A DNA stretch of 64,000 nucleotides from Onthophagus taurus (GCF_036711975.1 NC_091966.1:1991501-2055500); one strand, 5' to 3'. Positions 47,080-59,625 are shown, numbered from the stretch's first letter. Translations and numbers: made by a program. Notes: generated by a model not told the origin, from the sequence alone.

Positions 47080-50065
47080 TATGGTTGTTATGATTTATTA
47101 AACCCAACTCTGCATTTGTGATTGTTACAGATTTAAAAGATAGAAATTTAAAAAATTGTATCTTAAGAACGAATTGAAACATAATGATGAAATTACAAAC
47201 CTATTAAAGGAAATTTGATGTGCCATACATCATTCCTTACTTTCCATAAACATGGTTGCAATTATTTTTTTAAAAACTGCATGTTTGATTATTATTTTTA
47301 TAAACACAAAAATTAAAAAGTTATATCTCAAGAACTAAATAAGATATCATCATGAAACAACGAGCACTTTGAAAAGAAATTAATAAAGATTTATTGTGCC
47401 ATAAATAATTTCTTATTATCCATAAACGCCGATGTTATGATTTTTTAAACCCAACTCTGTATATTTGAATGACAGATTTTAAGAGCAAAATTTAAAAAGT
47501 TATATCTCAAGAATGAATTGAGATATAATGATGAAATAACGATCATTTTAAAGCAAATTTTATAAAGATTTAGTGTGCCGTAAATAATTTCTTTATATCC
47601 ATAAACATCGATGTTATGACTTTTTAAACACAACTCTTCATTTTATTAAACAAAGTTTAAAAGATCGTATCTCAAAAACGAATAGAGATATAGTGATGAA
47701 ATAGAAAACAATTTCAAGAAAATTTAATAGAGATTTAGTGTGCCATAAATAATTTCTTAATATCTATAACCACCGATGTTATGATTTTTTAAACCAAACT
47801 CTGTACATTTGAATGACATAGAGTTTAAGAACAAAGTTTAAAAAATCATATCTCAAGAATGAATTGAGATATAATGATGAAATAACGAACATTTTAAAGC
47901 AAATTTAATAAAGATTTAGTGTGCCATAAATAATTTCTTAATATCCATAAACATCGATGGTAAGACTTTTTAAACACAACTCTTAATTTGATTAATATAA
48001 ATTTTAAGAACAAAGTTTAAAAGATCGTATTTCAAAAACTAATTGAGATATAATGATGAAATATATAACATTTTAAAGCAAATTTAATACAGATTTAATG
48101 TGCCATAAATAATTTCTTGCTTTCCATAATCACATTTGTTATGAATTTTTAAATCTAATAATGCATTTTTAAACATATTAAGCTATAATGATGAAATAGA
48201 AAACATTTTGAAAAAAAAATAGTAGAGATTTATTGTGCCATAAATAATTTCTTATTATCCATAAACACCGATGTTATGATTTTTTCAACCCAACCCTGTA
48301 CATTTGAATGACAGAGTTTACGAACAACATTTAAAAAATCATATCTCAAGAATGAATTGCGATATAATGATGAAATAACGAACATTTTAAAGCAAATTTA
48401 ATAAAGATTTAGTGTGCCATAAATAATTTCTTAATATCCATAAACATCGATGTTATGATTTTTTAAACACCACTCTTAATTTGATTCCTATAAATTTTAA
48501 GAACAAAGTTTAAAAGATCGTATCTCAAAAACTAATTGAGATATAATGATTAAATATATAACATTTTAAAGCAAATTTAATATAGATTTAATGTGCCATA
48601 AATAATTTCTTAATATCTATAACCACCGATGTTATGATTTTTTAAACCCAACTCTGTACATTTGAATGACAGAGTTTAAAAACAAAATTTAAAAAATCAT
48701 ATCTCAAGAATAAATCGAGATATAATGATAAAATAACGAACATTTTAAAGCAAATTTAATAAAGATTTAGTATGCCATAAATAATTTCTTAATATCCATA
48801 AACATCGATGGTATGACTTTTTAAACACAACTCTTAATTTTATTAATATAAATTTTAAGAATAACGTTTAAAAGATCGTATCTCAGAAACGAATTGAGAT
48901 ATAATGATGAAATATATAACATTTTAAAGCAAATTTAATATAGATTTAATGTGCCATAAATAATTTCTTGCTTTCCATAATCACATTTGTTATGAATTTT
49001 TAAATCTAATAATGCATTTTTAAACATATTAAGCTATAATGATGAAATAGAAAACATTTTGAAAAAAAAATAGTAGAGATTTATTGTGCCATAAATAATT
49101 TCTTATTATCCATAAACACCGATGTTATGATTTTTTCAACCCAACCCTGTACATTTGAATGACAGAGTTCACGAACAACATTTAAAAAATCATATCTCAA
49201 GAATGAATTGAGATATAATGATGAAATAACGAACATTTTGAAGCAAATTTAATAAAGATTTAGTGTGCCATAAATAATTTCTTAATATCCATAAACATCG
49301 ATGTTATGATTTTTTAAACACCACTCTTAATTTGATTAATATAAATTTTAAGAACAAAGTTTAAAAGATCGTATCTCAAAAACTAATTGAGATATAATGA
49401 TTAAATATATAACATTTTAAAGCAAATTTAATATAGATTTAATGTGCCATAAATAATTTCTTAATATCTATAACCATCGATGTTATGATTTTTTAAACCC
49501 AACTCTGTACATTTGAATGACATAGAGTTTAAAAACAAAATTTAAAAAATCATATCTCAAGAATAAATCGAGATATAATGATAAAATAACGAACATTTTA
49601 AAGCAAATTTAATAAAGATTTAGTGTGCCATAAATAATTTCTTAATATCCATAAACATCGATGGTATGACTTTTTAAACACAACTCTTAATTTTATTAAT
49701 ATAAATTTTAAGAATAACGTTTAAAAGATCGTATCTCAGAAACGAATAGAGATATAATGATGAAATAACGATCATTTTAAAGCAAATTTAATAAAGATTT
49801 AGTGTGCCATAAATAATTTCTTAACTTCCATAATTATTGTTGCTATGAACTTTTTTACACAACTCCGCACTTGTAATTGTTACAAATGTGAGGAATAGAA
49901 ATTAAAGAAATCGAATCTCAAGAACGAATTGAGATATCATGATGAAATAAGAAACATTTCAAAGCATATTTAATAAAGATGTAGTGTACCATAAATTATT
50001 TCTTATTTCTCATAAACAAGGTTGTTATGATTTTTTAAACCCAACCCTGCCTTTTGAAGCCATAT
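47080..50065 (+). repeat. Satellite C, array C1 (about 180 bp unit)
   Basis: About 17 units with the core atatctcaagaatgaattg, then gatataatgatgaaataac and cattttaaagca, followed by tgtgccataaataatttctt. Full units are 179-181 bp. A short type of about 131 bp, lacking the atatctc core, recurs. Four full and one short unit form a block of about 850 bp (marker agtagagat at 48221 and 49072). Confidence 0.96.
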
Positions 50066-50162
50066 CGTAATGGTCAAGTTCAAAGAACATATAACAGTTT
50101 GTTAAAGAAAAGAATTTTTTTGGATCATCATCATTTATTCATTAATCATTTCAGGAAATAGT

Positions 50163-50507
50163 TTAGCCTACAACAACAGGTGCAGTATAAGCAGCAGCAA
50201 CACCAGGAGCTACTCCATGATAAGTAGAAACAACTGGGGCAGCATAAGGAGCAGTGTATCCATAAGTACTATAAGCAGAGACGACTGGAGCTGCATAAGC
50301 AGCAGATACAACCGGAGCAGAATAAGCCAAAGGAGCTCCAACAACTGGTGCGGTGTAAGCGGCAGCTACAAGTCCAGGTTTTGGTTTGGGTTCAGGGACA
50401 GCAACGGCTAAAGCCAAAAAGGCGGCGAATACAATCTGTAAAAAATATTAAATTTAAAATTAAATAAAATTAAGAAATGTTTACGAAAATCTTACAACTT
50501 TAAACAT
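50163..50507 (-). CDS. Cuticle-like PEPKPKPG protein
   Basis: Exon 1 50496-50507 (MFKV), intron 50436-50495, exon 2 50163-50435; 94 residues. The signal peptide MFKVIVFAAFLALAVA is followed by VPEPKPKPGLVAAAYTAP, with Val instead of Ala before the PEP motif, then VVGAPLAYSAPVVSAAYAAP repeats and YGYTAPYAAPVVSTYHGVAP, ending AAAYTAPVVVG. It shares promoter and 5' UTR sequence with the 40386 gene, so one is a recent duplicate of the other. It stands between satellite arrays C1 and C2. TATAAATA is at 50568-50575. Secreted structural role inferred. Confidence 0.88.
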
Positions 50508-50567
50508 TTTGATTTGTTTGTTGTTAGCTAGTTGAATAAACTATGCAAGCATTAGTTTTGATGTCAG

Positions 50568-50623
50568 TATTTATACTTACCAAATTACAGGAGAAGTTTT
50601 TTATGTAACAAAAAGTGGGAGTC
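50568..50623 (-). promoter_or_regulatory. Core promoter of the 50163-50507 gene
   Basis: On the minus strand GACTCCCACTTTTTGTTAC (about 50605-50623) and TATAAATA (50568-50575), the same spacing as at the 40386 gene. Confidence 0.7.
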
Positions 50624-51318
50624 GAAAAAAAAGAAACGAAAAGGTCGATTGTTACCATATCTAAAATAGTCCAAGTTCAACCGGCGAAAATGTAAACCAA
50701 ACGGCGACGTGTTTCGAATAAAAAAAAAGAGATAATGTTAATCAATCCAAAAGTATTAAGTACACAATTTCGATTTACGATATGTTTGACCAACAAACTA
50801 GAAACTATCAGAAAACACGATCGCCCTCGTGACCTCTACAAGTTACGACAGGACACTTTACGACGTGTCTACATCTGAAATTGTTAATTCAAATCCTTCA
50901 TAAAACCAGATAGATTAAGTTAACGAAATTGCTAACTTAACGAAGCTTGTGGGATTTCTCAAGAGGAAATAAACGAAAGTGTGAAAGCAAAAACGAAAAG
51001 TTAATAATGCGATGAGCGCACGTGCGATCTTACCCCTTCAATTTTAATTTCTTTCCGCGTTGAGCTGTGGCGATTAGAAAATGCGGTTTTCGATTTCCCG
51101 ACAATTACAGGCCCCGATGAACATAACTGGAAGGGTGCAAAAGTCAAAGGACTTCCGTAACAAGCTTTAGGTACCCGATGACATCGCAGTTCGAAACCCT
51201 TTTGAATTGCTTCCTGGGGTTGTTTACCGCGGTTTGCTTTCTCAATGCGCTGATATAATCGTTAACGAACAACTTGTACATTACCATATCAAAGATGTAA
51301 CAAACCAAATGGAATCTT
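50624..51318. other. Upstream spacer of the 50.2 kb gene
   Basis: The first 80 bp match the upstream region of the 40386 gene (gttcaacc-gcgaaaa, gacgtg, cgaata). The rest is unique and partly GC-richer (51020-51240). No gene is seen. Confidence 0.5.
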
Positions 51319-51382
51319 GCGATTAAGTTGTTTATATTGGTAAAATCCAGCTAAATTTGTTGACGTTGTATATTTGTTTGTA
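51319..51382 (+). repeat. Left direct repeat outside satellite C2
   Basis: Begins gcgattaagttgtttat and is about 80 per cent identical to 55764-55827. Some 170 bp of unique sequence separate it from the array. Confidence 0.7.
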
Positions 51383-51554
51383 AATATATTTAGGGAATTT
51401 CATATATAGCTCGCAATATATGAATGTAGTAACCATAATTATGAAACTTCGACTGTCCCACATAAAATGCATCATAGCTTAATAGTACAGGCATTGAGTA
51501 GTTTTGAAGACACATGGCTAAACCTGAATGTTTTTAGTTCTAGTGTAAGTTGTA

Positions 51555-54500
51555 TTTTTACAGTAGCACGATTTTAAGAACAAAATTTAAAAAATCATAT
51601 CTCAAGAATCAATTGAGATATAATGATGAAATAACGAACATTTTGAAGCAAATTTAATAAAGATTTAGTGTGCCATAAATAATTTCTTAATATCCATAAA
51701 CATCGATGTTATGACTTTTTAAACACAACTCTTCATTTTATTAATATAAATTTTAAGCACAAAGTTTAAAAGATCGTATCTCAAAAACGAATAGAGATAT
51801 AGTGATGAAATAACGATCATTTTAAAGCAAATTTAATAAAGATTTAGTGTGCCATAAATAATTTCTTAATATCCATAAACAGCGATTTTATAACTTTTTA
51901 AACACAACTCTTCATTTGATTAATATAAATTTTAAGAACAAAGTTTAAAAGATCGTATCTCACAAACGAATAGAGATATAATAATAAAATATATAACATT
52001 TTAAAGCAAATTTAATATAGATTTAATGTGCCATAAATAATTGCTTACTTTCCATAATCACATTTGTTATGAATTTTTAAATCTAATCCTGCATTTTTAA
52101 ACGTATTAACCTGTAATGATGAAATAGAAAATATTTTGAAAAAATACTAATAGAAATTTATTGTGCCATAAATAATTTCTTATTATCCATAAACACCAAT
52201 GTTATAATTTGTTAAACCCAACTCTGTACATTTCATTGACATAGAGTTTAAGAACAAAATTTAAAAAATCATATCTCCAGAATGAATTGAGCTAAAATGA
52301 TGAAATAACGAACATTTTAAAGCTAATTTAATAAAGATTTAGTGTGCCATAAATAATTTCTTAATATCCATAAACATCGATGTTATGACTTTTTAAACAC
52401 AACTCTTCATTTGATTAATATAAATTTTAAGAACAAAGTTTAAAAGATCGTATCTCACAAACGAATCGAGATATAATGATAAAATATATAAGATTTTAAA
52501 GCAAATTTAATATAGATTTAATGTGCCATAAATAATTTCTTACTTTCCATAATCACATTTGTTATGAATTTTTAAATCTAATCCTGCATTTTTAAACGTA
52601 TTAAGCTATAATGATGAAATAGAAAACATTTTGAAAAAAAATTAATAAAGATTTATTGTGCCATAAATAATTTCTTATTGTCCATAAACACCGATGTTAT
52701 AATTTTTTATACCCAACTCTGTTTATTTGAATGACATAGAGTTTAAGAACAAAATTTAAAAAATCATATCTCGAGAATGAATTGAGCTAAAATGATGAAA
52801 TAACGAACATTTTAAAGCTAATTTAATAAAGATTTAGTGTGCCATAAATAATTTCTTAATATTCATGAACATCAATGTTATGACTTTTTAAACACAAATC
52901 TTCATTTGATAAATATAAATTTTAAGAATAACGTTTAAAAGATCGTATCTCAGAAACGAATAGAGATATAATGATGAAATAACGAACATTTTAAAGCTAA
53001 TTTAATAAAGATTTAGTGTGCCATAAATAATTTCTTAATATTCATAAACATCGATGTTATGACTTTTTAAATACAACTCTTCATTTGATTAATACAAACT
53101 TTAAGAATAAAGTTTAAAAGATCGTATCTCACAAACAAATAGAGATATAATGATAAAATATATAAGATTTTAAAGCAAATTTAATATAGATTTAATGTGC
53201 CATAAATAATTTCTTACTTTCCATAATCACATTTGTTATGAATTTTTAAATCTAATCCTGCATTTTTAAACGTATTAAGCTATAATGATGAAATAGAAAA
53301 CATTTTGAAAAAAAAATAATAGAGATTTATTGTGCCATAAATAATTTCTTATTGTCCATAAACACCGATGTTATAATTTTTTAAATCCAACTCTGTACAT
53401 TTGAATGACATAGAGTTTAAGAATAAAATTTAAAAAATCATATCTCAAGAATGAATTGAGCTAAAATGATGAAATAACGAACATTTTAAAGCTAATTTAA
53501 TAAAGATTTAGTGTGCCATAAATAATTTCTTAATATTCATAAACATCGATGTTATGACTTTTTAAATACAACTCTTCATTTGATTAATATAAACTTTAAG
53601 AATAAAGTTTAAAAGATCGTATCTCACAAACAAATAGAGATATAATGATAAAATATATAATATTTTAAAGCATATTTAATATAGATTGAATGTGCCATAA
53701 ATAATTTCTTACTTTCCATAATCATATTTGTTAGGAATTTTTAAATCTAATTCTGCAATTTTAAACGTATTAAGCTATAATGATGAAATAGAAAACATTT
53801 TGAAAAAAAATTAATGGAGATTTATTGTGCCATAAATAATTTCTTATTGTCCATAAACACCGATGTTATAATTTTTTAAACCCAACTCTGTACATTTGAA
53901 TGACATAGAGTTTAAAAACAAAATTTTAAAAATCATATCTCAAGAATGAATTGAGCTAAAATGATGAAATAACGAACATTTTAAAGCTAACTTAATAAAG
54001 ATTTAGTGTGCCATAAATAATTTCTTAATATCCATAAACATCGATGTTATGACTTTTTAAACACAAGTCTTTATTTGATTAATATAAATTTTAACAACAA
54101 AGTTTAAAAGATCGTATCTCACAAACGAATCGAGATATAATGATAAAATATATAAGATTTTAAAGCAAATTTAATATAGATTTAATGTGCCATAAATAAT
54201 TTCTTACTTTCCATAATCACATTTGTTATGAATTTTTAAATCTAATCCTGCATTTTTAAACGTATTAAGCTATAATGATGAAATAGAAAACATTTTGAAA
54301 AAAAATTAATAAAGATTTATTGTGCCATAAATAATTTCTTATTGTCCATAAACACCGATGTTATAATTTTTTAAACCCAACTCTGTTCATTTGAATGACA
54401 TAGAGTTTAAGAACAAAATTTAAAAAATCATATCTCGAAAATGAATTGAGCTAAAATGATGAAATAACGTACATTTTAAAGCTAATCTAATAAAGATTTA

Positions 54501-55763
54501 GTGTGCCATAAATAATTTCTTAATATTCATGAACATCGATGTTATGACTTTTTAAATACAACCTCTTCATTTGATTAATATAAACTTTAAGAATAAAGTT
54601 TAAAAGATCGTATCTCACAAACAAATAGAGATATAGTGATAAAATATATAATATTTTAAAGCATATTTAATATAGATTGAATGTGCCATAAATAATTTCT
54701 TACTTTCCATAATCACATTTGTTATGAATTTTTAAATCTAATCCTGCATTTTTAAACGTATTAAGCTATAATGATGAAATAGAAAACATTTTGAAAAAAA
54801 AATAATAGAGATTTATTGTGCCATAAATAATTTCTTATTGTCCATAAACACCGATGTTATAATTTTTTAAACCCAACTCTGTTCATTTGAATGACATAGA
54901 GTTTAAGAACAAAATTTAAAAAATCATATCTCGAGAATGAATTGAGCTAAAATGATGAAATAACGAACATTTTAAAGCTAATTTAATAAAGATTTAGTGT
55001 GCCATAAATAATTTCTTAATATCCATAAACATCGATGTTATGACTTTTTAAACACAACCTCTTCATTTGATTAATATAAACTTTAAGAATAAAGTTAAAA
55101 AGATCGTATCTCACAAACAAATAGAGATATAATGATAAAATATATAATATTTTAAAGCATATTTAATATAGATTGAATGTGCCATAAATAATTTCTTACT
55201 TTCCATAATCATATTTGTTAGGAATTTTTAAATCTAATCCTGCATTTTTAAACGTATTAAGCTATAATGATGAAATAGAAAACATTTTGAAAAAAAATTA
55301 ATAAAGATTTATTGTGCCATAAATAATTTCTTATTGTCCATAAACACCGATGTTATAATTTTTTAAACCCAACTCTGTTCATTTGAATGACATAGAGTTT
55401 AAGAACAAAATTTAAAAAATCATATCTCGAGAATGAATTGAGCTAAAATGATGAAATAACGAACATTTTAAAGCTAATTTAATAAAGATTTAGTGTGCCA
55501 TAAATAATTTCTTAATATCCATAAACATCGATTTTATAACTTTTTAATCACAACTCTTCATTTTATTAATATAAATTTTAAGCACAAAGTTTAAAAGATC
55601 GTATCTCACAAAACAATCGAGATATAATGATGAAATATATAACATTTTAAAGCAAATTTCATATAGATTTAATGTGCCATAAATAATTTCTTACTTTCCA
55701 TAATCACATTTGTTATGAATTTTTAAATCTAATCCTGCATTTTTAAACGTATCAAGCTATTTA
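51555..55763 (+). repeat. Satellite C, array C2 (about 180 bp unit)
   Basis: About 24 units in the same orientation as C1, again with short units reading attaagctataatgatgaaat that lack the atatctc core. Many units have gaattgagctaaaatgatg in place of the C1 form, so the two arrays have diverged since they separated. It ends in mid-unit at the right direct repeat. Confidence 0.96.
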
Positions 55764-55827
55764 GCGATTAAGTTGTTTATGTTGATACAACCTGGTTTAG
55801 TTTGTTGATGTTATATTTTTATGTGTG
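55764..55827 (+). repeat. Right direct repeat outside satellite C2
   Basis: The first 17 bases are identical to 51319-51335; overall about 80 per cent over 64 bp. Confidence 0.7.
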
Positions 55828-57134
55828 TTTTATTACACCGTTTTTTTTCATCTTTATTTTATTTTAAGTATTAAAGGTTTTTTTTTGGTACAAAGAAAAA
55901 CTTTCAACGTTACCTTTAATAATAAAATATAAAAGGAAATTTATGTAGGTACTGGATTTTTTTAGTTCGTGTGTTGTGCGTATTTGGGTTACTAACTAAT
56001 GGAATTAATTTTCTTTTATAATAAAAAATAAATTTAGATCCGTTTTAATCTTATTAAATCTTGTTAAATTATACAAAATTATAAATCCAGTCAAACGAGA
56101 TCGCAGAAAAAGTTTATTTTTTCTTTCTCTTGGGCGTTGGCTACTTTGTTTCTGGTTTAATATTGTTAAACTGGTTCGCCGGGGCTCGATTGCTCTTCAC
56201 CTTGACTGTCGTCTCAATTGCCAAGGTCCACAAAGTCTTTTTATATTTTTTTCGGTTATCGCCCACCAATACAGCTTCCTGTTCGGACCGCACAAGAAGA
56301 CAACAAAGGACTTTCAACACAAAGGTGTGAATGTCTTCAATAGCTAATTACTATTAAATTGAGCGAACAACCTCAAATAGTATTGCATCACCGATTTTAC
56401 CTCTTGAATGAAATAGAAACCTTTGAACTCAAAGGGGTCGTCGCGTCAACGTTGAAACGCATCCAATACGATTCTTAATGTGATATTGCGAAAAGTAATT
56501 ATAATATAGGATGCCAATAACGTCTCATCGGATGTATTTCCTTTTCGAGTGTAAAAATAAAAGTTTTGTGAAAGAACTTGGAGGATTTTGACCCCGGTTG
56601 TAGGAAAAATTTCCCAACACGCGAATGCAATCAGTTTTTTCCTCGCTAACGTCTTCTGCATTAAGGGCCCCTCAACTTTCGATGAATTTCCCTGCTATTT
56701 AATTATACATTCATCCCGTTGGACGACAACAAATTGTTTTAGCATTATTTTCGTTTTTCTCATTTCCTTGTAGACAGTGATGTATTTTCTCTCTTTATAT
56801 ACGGGTTGAGTTGACAAGGTATTGTTGAAAAAGTTATATCAATTGAAACTTCAGCTGGACACGTGCGTACAATAGCTTTAGAGATTAGTTCGGTTAAGTT
56901 TTGTTTCCTGAACAAACTAAATTCAAAGTTTAATTGGATTCAACATGAAACTAGATATAAATATTTACTTCCTCTTATTCGTTGTAATCCTCGTGCTCGA
57001 ACACTTTCATTCAAAAATATCGAAGTTGTAATCAATATTAGGCAAGACGATCAAAATAAACTATTACCAAATTCGATTCTCTGGGCAAAAAGATTTAAAA
57101 CATTAACACGTAATCTTGACCTTTAATTTTAGTT
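55828..57134. other. Unique spacer upstream of the 57.2 kb gene
   Basis: About 1.3 kb of unique sequence with a GC-richer part at 56140-56300. Short frames (56130-56330, 56446-56661, 56863-57126) show no family features and are not called. It probably holds regulatory sequence. Confidence 0.5.
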
Positions 57135-57174
57135 GCCCCTCCTTTTTTAAAAAAATTAACTACCAGTATAAATA
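57135..57174 (+). promoter_or_regulatory. Core promoter of the 57235-57572 gene
   Basis: GCCCCTCCTTTTTT (57135-57148), TATAAATA (57167-57174), then catagtttacagaactag near the expected start site (about 57197). Confidence 0.7.
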
Positions 57175-57234
57175 GGCGAATCAAAACTTGTTAAATCATA
57201 GTTTACAGAACTAGACTACAACAAAACCATCAAA

Positions 57235-57572
57235 ATGTTCAAAGCTGTAAGTCACAAGATTAATTTCTTTTTAAATTATTTATTTATTTTGTTTTTTAGA
57301 TTGTATTTGCTGCCATTTTGGCCTTAGCCGTTGCTGCTCCAGAACCAAAACCAAAACCGGGAGTAATTGCAACATCTTACACTGCTGGAGTTGTTGGAAC
57401 ACCATATTACACAGCCCCCGTTGTTTCTGCTTATTCATCCCCCGTTGCATCTGCATACTCATCTCCAGTTGTATCTGCATACCCATCTCCAGTTGTATCT
57501 GCTTACAGAGCTCCAGTTGTATCTACATATGGCGCAGTTCCAACTTATGGACATTCCGTGGTTGTAGCTTAA
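57235..57572 (+). CDS. Cuticle-like protein with tandem PVVSAYSS repeats
   Basis: Exon 1 57235-57246 (MFKA), intron 57247-57299, exon 2 57300-57572; 94 residues. The signal peptide MFKAIVFAAILALAVA is followed by APEPKPKPGVIATSYTAG, then six tandem copies of an eight-residue unit of the form (A/S)PVVSAY(S/P/R) (57416-57520), and a short GAVPTYGHSVVVA end. The clean in-frame 24 bp tandem repeats show how length varies in this family. A poly(A) signal AATAAA is at 57611-57616. It is convergent with the 59244 gene across satellite D1. The frame in the other plus phase (57367-57567) and the antisense frame are shadows. Confidence 0.88.
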
Positions 57573-57739
57573 TTAATTTTGTGACGATTTGGCAATTACA
57601 CTTTATTACGAATAAAATAAACAATTTAATTGTGAAAAAAATATTTTTTTTAATGTTTTTATCGGGTAAATTAGATCAATCCCATCAAATTATAATATTT
57701 ATAAGTAAATGGTATCGTTATGCTAAAAGATAGTAGTCC

Positions 57740-59105
57740 TCCACTTATTCGACGAGATACCTCAATTACGTTGAGTTAAGAAACGAATTATATCTTAAAT
57801 TAAAGCTTGAAATGTCCTCTTTAAAATAAAGTGTTATAAACTACATGTTAATAATACAGTCTCGGAGGAATACAAATTTGAAATTTGTTGTAAAGTGAGT
57901 AATTGTCGTTTTTTAATATGTAACTTCGAAGATTAATTTCTCATTTATTTCTAAGAGTTAAGAAATAATTTATATATTAAATGAAAGCTTGAAATGTCCT
58001 CTTTAAGATTATGTAATATAACCTATATGTTAATGATCTAGTTTCGGAAGAATACAAATTTGAAATTTGTTGTAAAGGGAGTAATTATCGTTTTTTAACG
58101 GCTAACTTCAAAGATTCCTTTTTTATTTGTTTCTAAGAGTTAAGAATTAATTTATATCTTAAATGAAAGATTGAAATGTCCTCTTTAAGATTATGTAATA
58201 TAACCTATATGTTAATGATCTAGTTTCGGAGGAATACAAATTTGAAATTTATTGAAAAGTGAGTAATTGGCGTTTTTAATATCTATCTTTAAAGAATCTG
58301 TTCTCATTTATTACTAAGTATTAAGAAATGATTGGTATCTTAAATGAAAGCTTGAAATGTCCTCTTTAATATAAAATAACACATCCTGTATGTTAATAAT
58401 ATAGTTTCGCAGGAATACTAATTTAAACTTGTTTCAAGTTAAATTAACTTTTTTTATACATCTAACTTTGAAAAATCACATCTCATTAATTCCTGAGAGT
58501 TAACAAACCATTTTTATCTTAAATTAAAGCTTAAAATGTCCTCTTTAAGATAAAGTATCACAACCTATATGTTAATAAAATGGTTTCGGAGAAATGAAAA
58601 TTTTAAATTTGCTCTAAACCAAATCGAGATCTTTTTTGCATATCTAACTTTGAAAATTCATTTCTCATTTATATCTAGGAGTTAAGAAATAACTTATATC
58701 TTAAATAAAAACTTGAAATGTCCTCTTTAAGATAAAGTAATACAATCTGTATGTTAATAATACAACTTCGGAGGCATACAAGTTTAAAACTTGTTCCAAT
58801 TAAATGGACGCTTTTATTTATACGTCTCATTTATTTCTGAGAGTTAAGAAACAATTTAAATTTTAAATGAAAGCTTAAAATCTCCTCTTTAAGATAAAGT
58901 AATATAACCCACTTGTTACTAAATGATTTCTGAGAAATAACAAATTTTAAATTTGTTGCAAATTAATTTGATGCATTTTTTTAGATATCTAAATTTAAAG
59001 ATTCATTTCTCATTTATTTCTAAGAATTAAGAAACGATTTTTATCTTAAATGAAAGCTTGAAATGTCCACTTTAAGATAAAGCGACTTAATGATATAATT
59101 TTTTG
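57740..59105 (-). repeat. Satellite D, array D1 (about 180 bp unit)
   Basis: About seven to eight units, recognised on this strand by agcttgaaatgtcctcttta and tttcggaggaatacaaattt. It is in reverse orientation to D2 and to arrays A, B and C, judged by the shared boxes. Confidence 0.95.
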
Positions 59106-59243
59106 TTCAAATTTTTTTCTAGGGTATTATAAAAAAACACTTTAATAAATTAAATAAGTTTTATTGAAATCCACATTTTTTTTATCCAAGCAGTCCAAAG
59201 AAAAGTTAATTTAGTATTTCCAATTTCCAAATATACTTATTAT

Positions 59244-59527
59244 TTAATAATAATAGGGATAATCATAAGCATAGGGATAAGCAGCATAGGCATACGGAGA
59301 ATAAGCCGAAACGAGTGGTGATGAATAAGAGGGATAAGAAGCAACATAAGGAGCACTGTAGGCTGAAACAACTGGGCTGACGACGGCCGGTGCAAAAAGT
59401 CCTGGTTTAGGCTTAGGTTCTGGAGCAGCTACGGCGAAAGCCAAGATAGCAGCGAATACGATCTAAATAAAATTAAAACATTAAAAATATATTAAAAAAG
59501 TAATGATAAACTTACAGCTTTGAACAT
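59244..59527 (-). CDS. Tyr-rich cuticle-like APEPKPKPG protein
   Basis: Exon 1 59516-59527 (MFKA), intron 59463-59515, exon 2 59244-59462; 76 residues. The signal peptide MFKAIVFAAILAFAVA is followed by APEPKPKPGLFAPAVV, a short repeat section (SPVVSAYSAPYVASYPSYSS) and a Tyr-rich end (YAYAAYPYAYDYPYYY). It links the repeat branch and the Tyr-rich branch. It lies at the centre of the inverted D1/D2 satellite pair. The TATA box is at 59586-59593 and TTCTCCCACCGATTC lies behind it. Structural cuticle role inferred. Confidence 0.88.
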
Positions 59528-59585
59528 CTTTGTTGTGATTTGATGGTTTCGAATCAAACTGTGACTTTGTTCGATGATATCTTCG

Positions 59586-59625
59586 TTTTTATAGTAAAAT
59601 TTTTGCTGAATCGGTGGGAGAACTC
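59586..59625 (-). promoter_or_regulatory. Core promoter of the 59244-59527 gene
   Basis: On the minus strand GAGTTCTCCCACCG (about 59612-59625) and TATAAAAA (59586-59593), 59 bp before the ATG. Confidence 0.65.

Noticed and set aside
13960-51020. Shared 12-mer gatgagcgcacg at about 13963 and 51012
   Set aside because: Flanks do not align; two occurrences of a 12-mer in 64 kb are not enough to claim a conserved element.
56130-56330. Hydrophobic 66-codon frame upstream of the 57.2 kb gene
   Set aside because: No ATG, promoter or family resemblance; it begins at a TTG codon.
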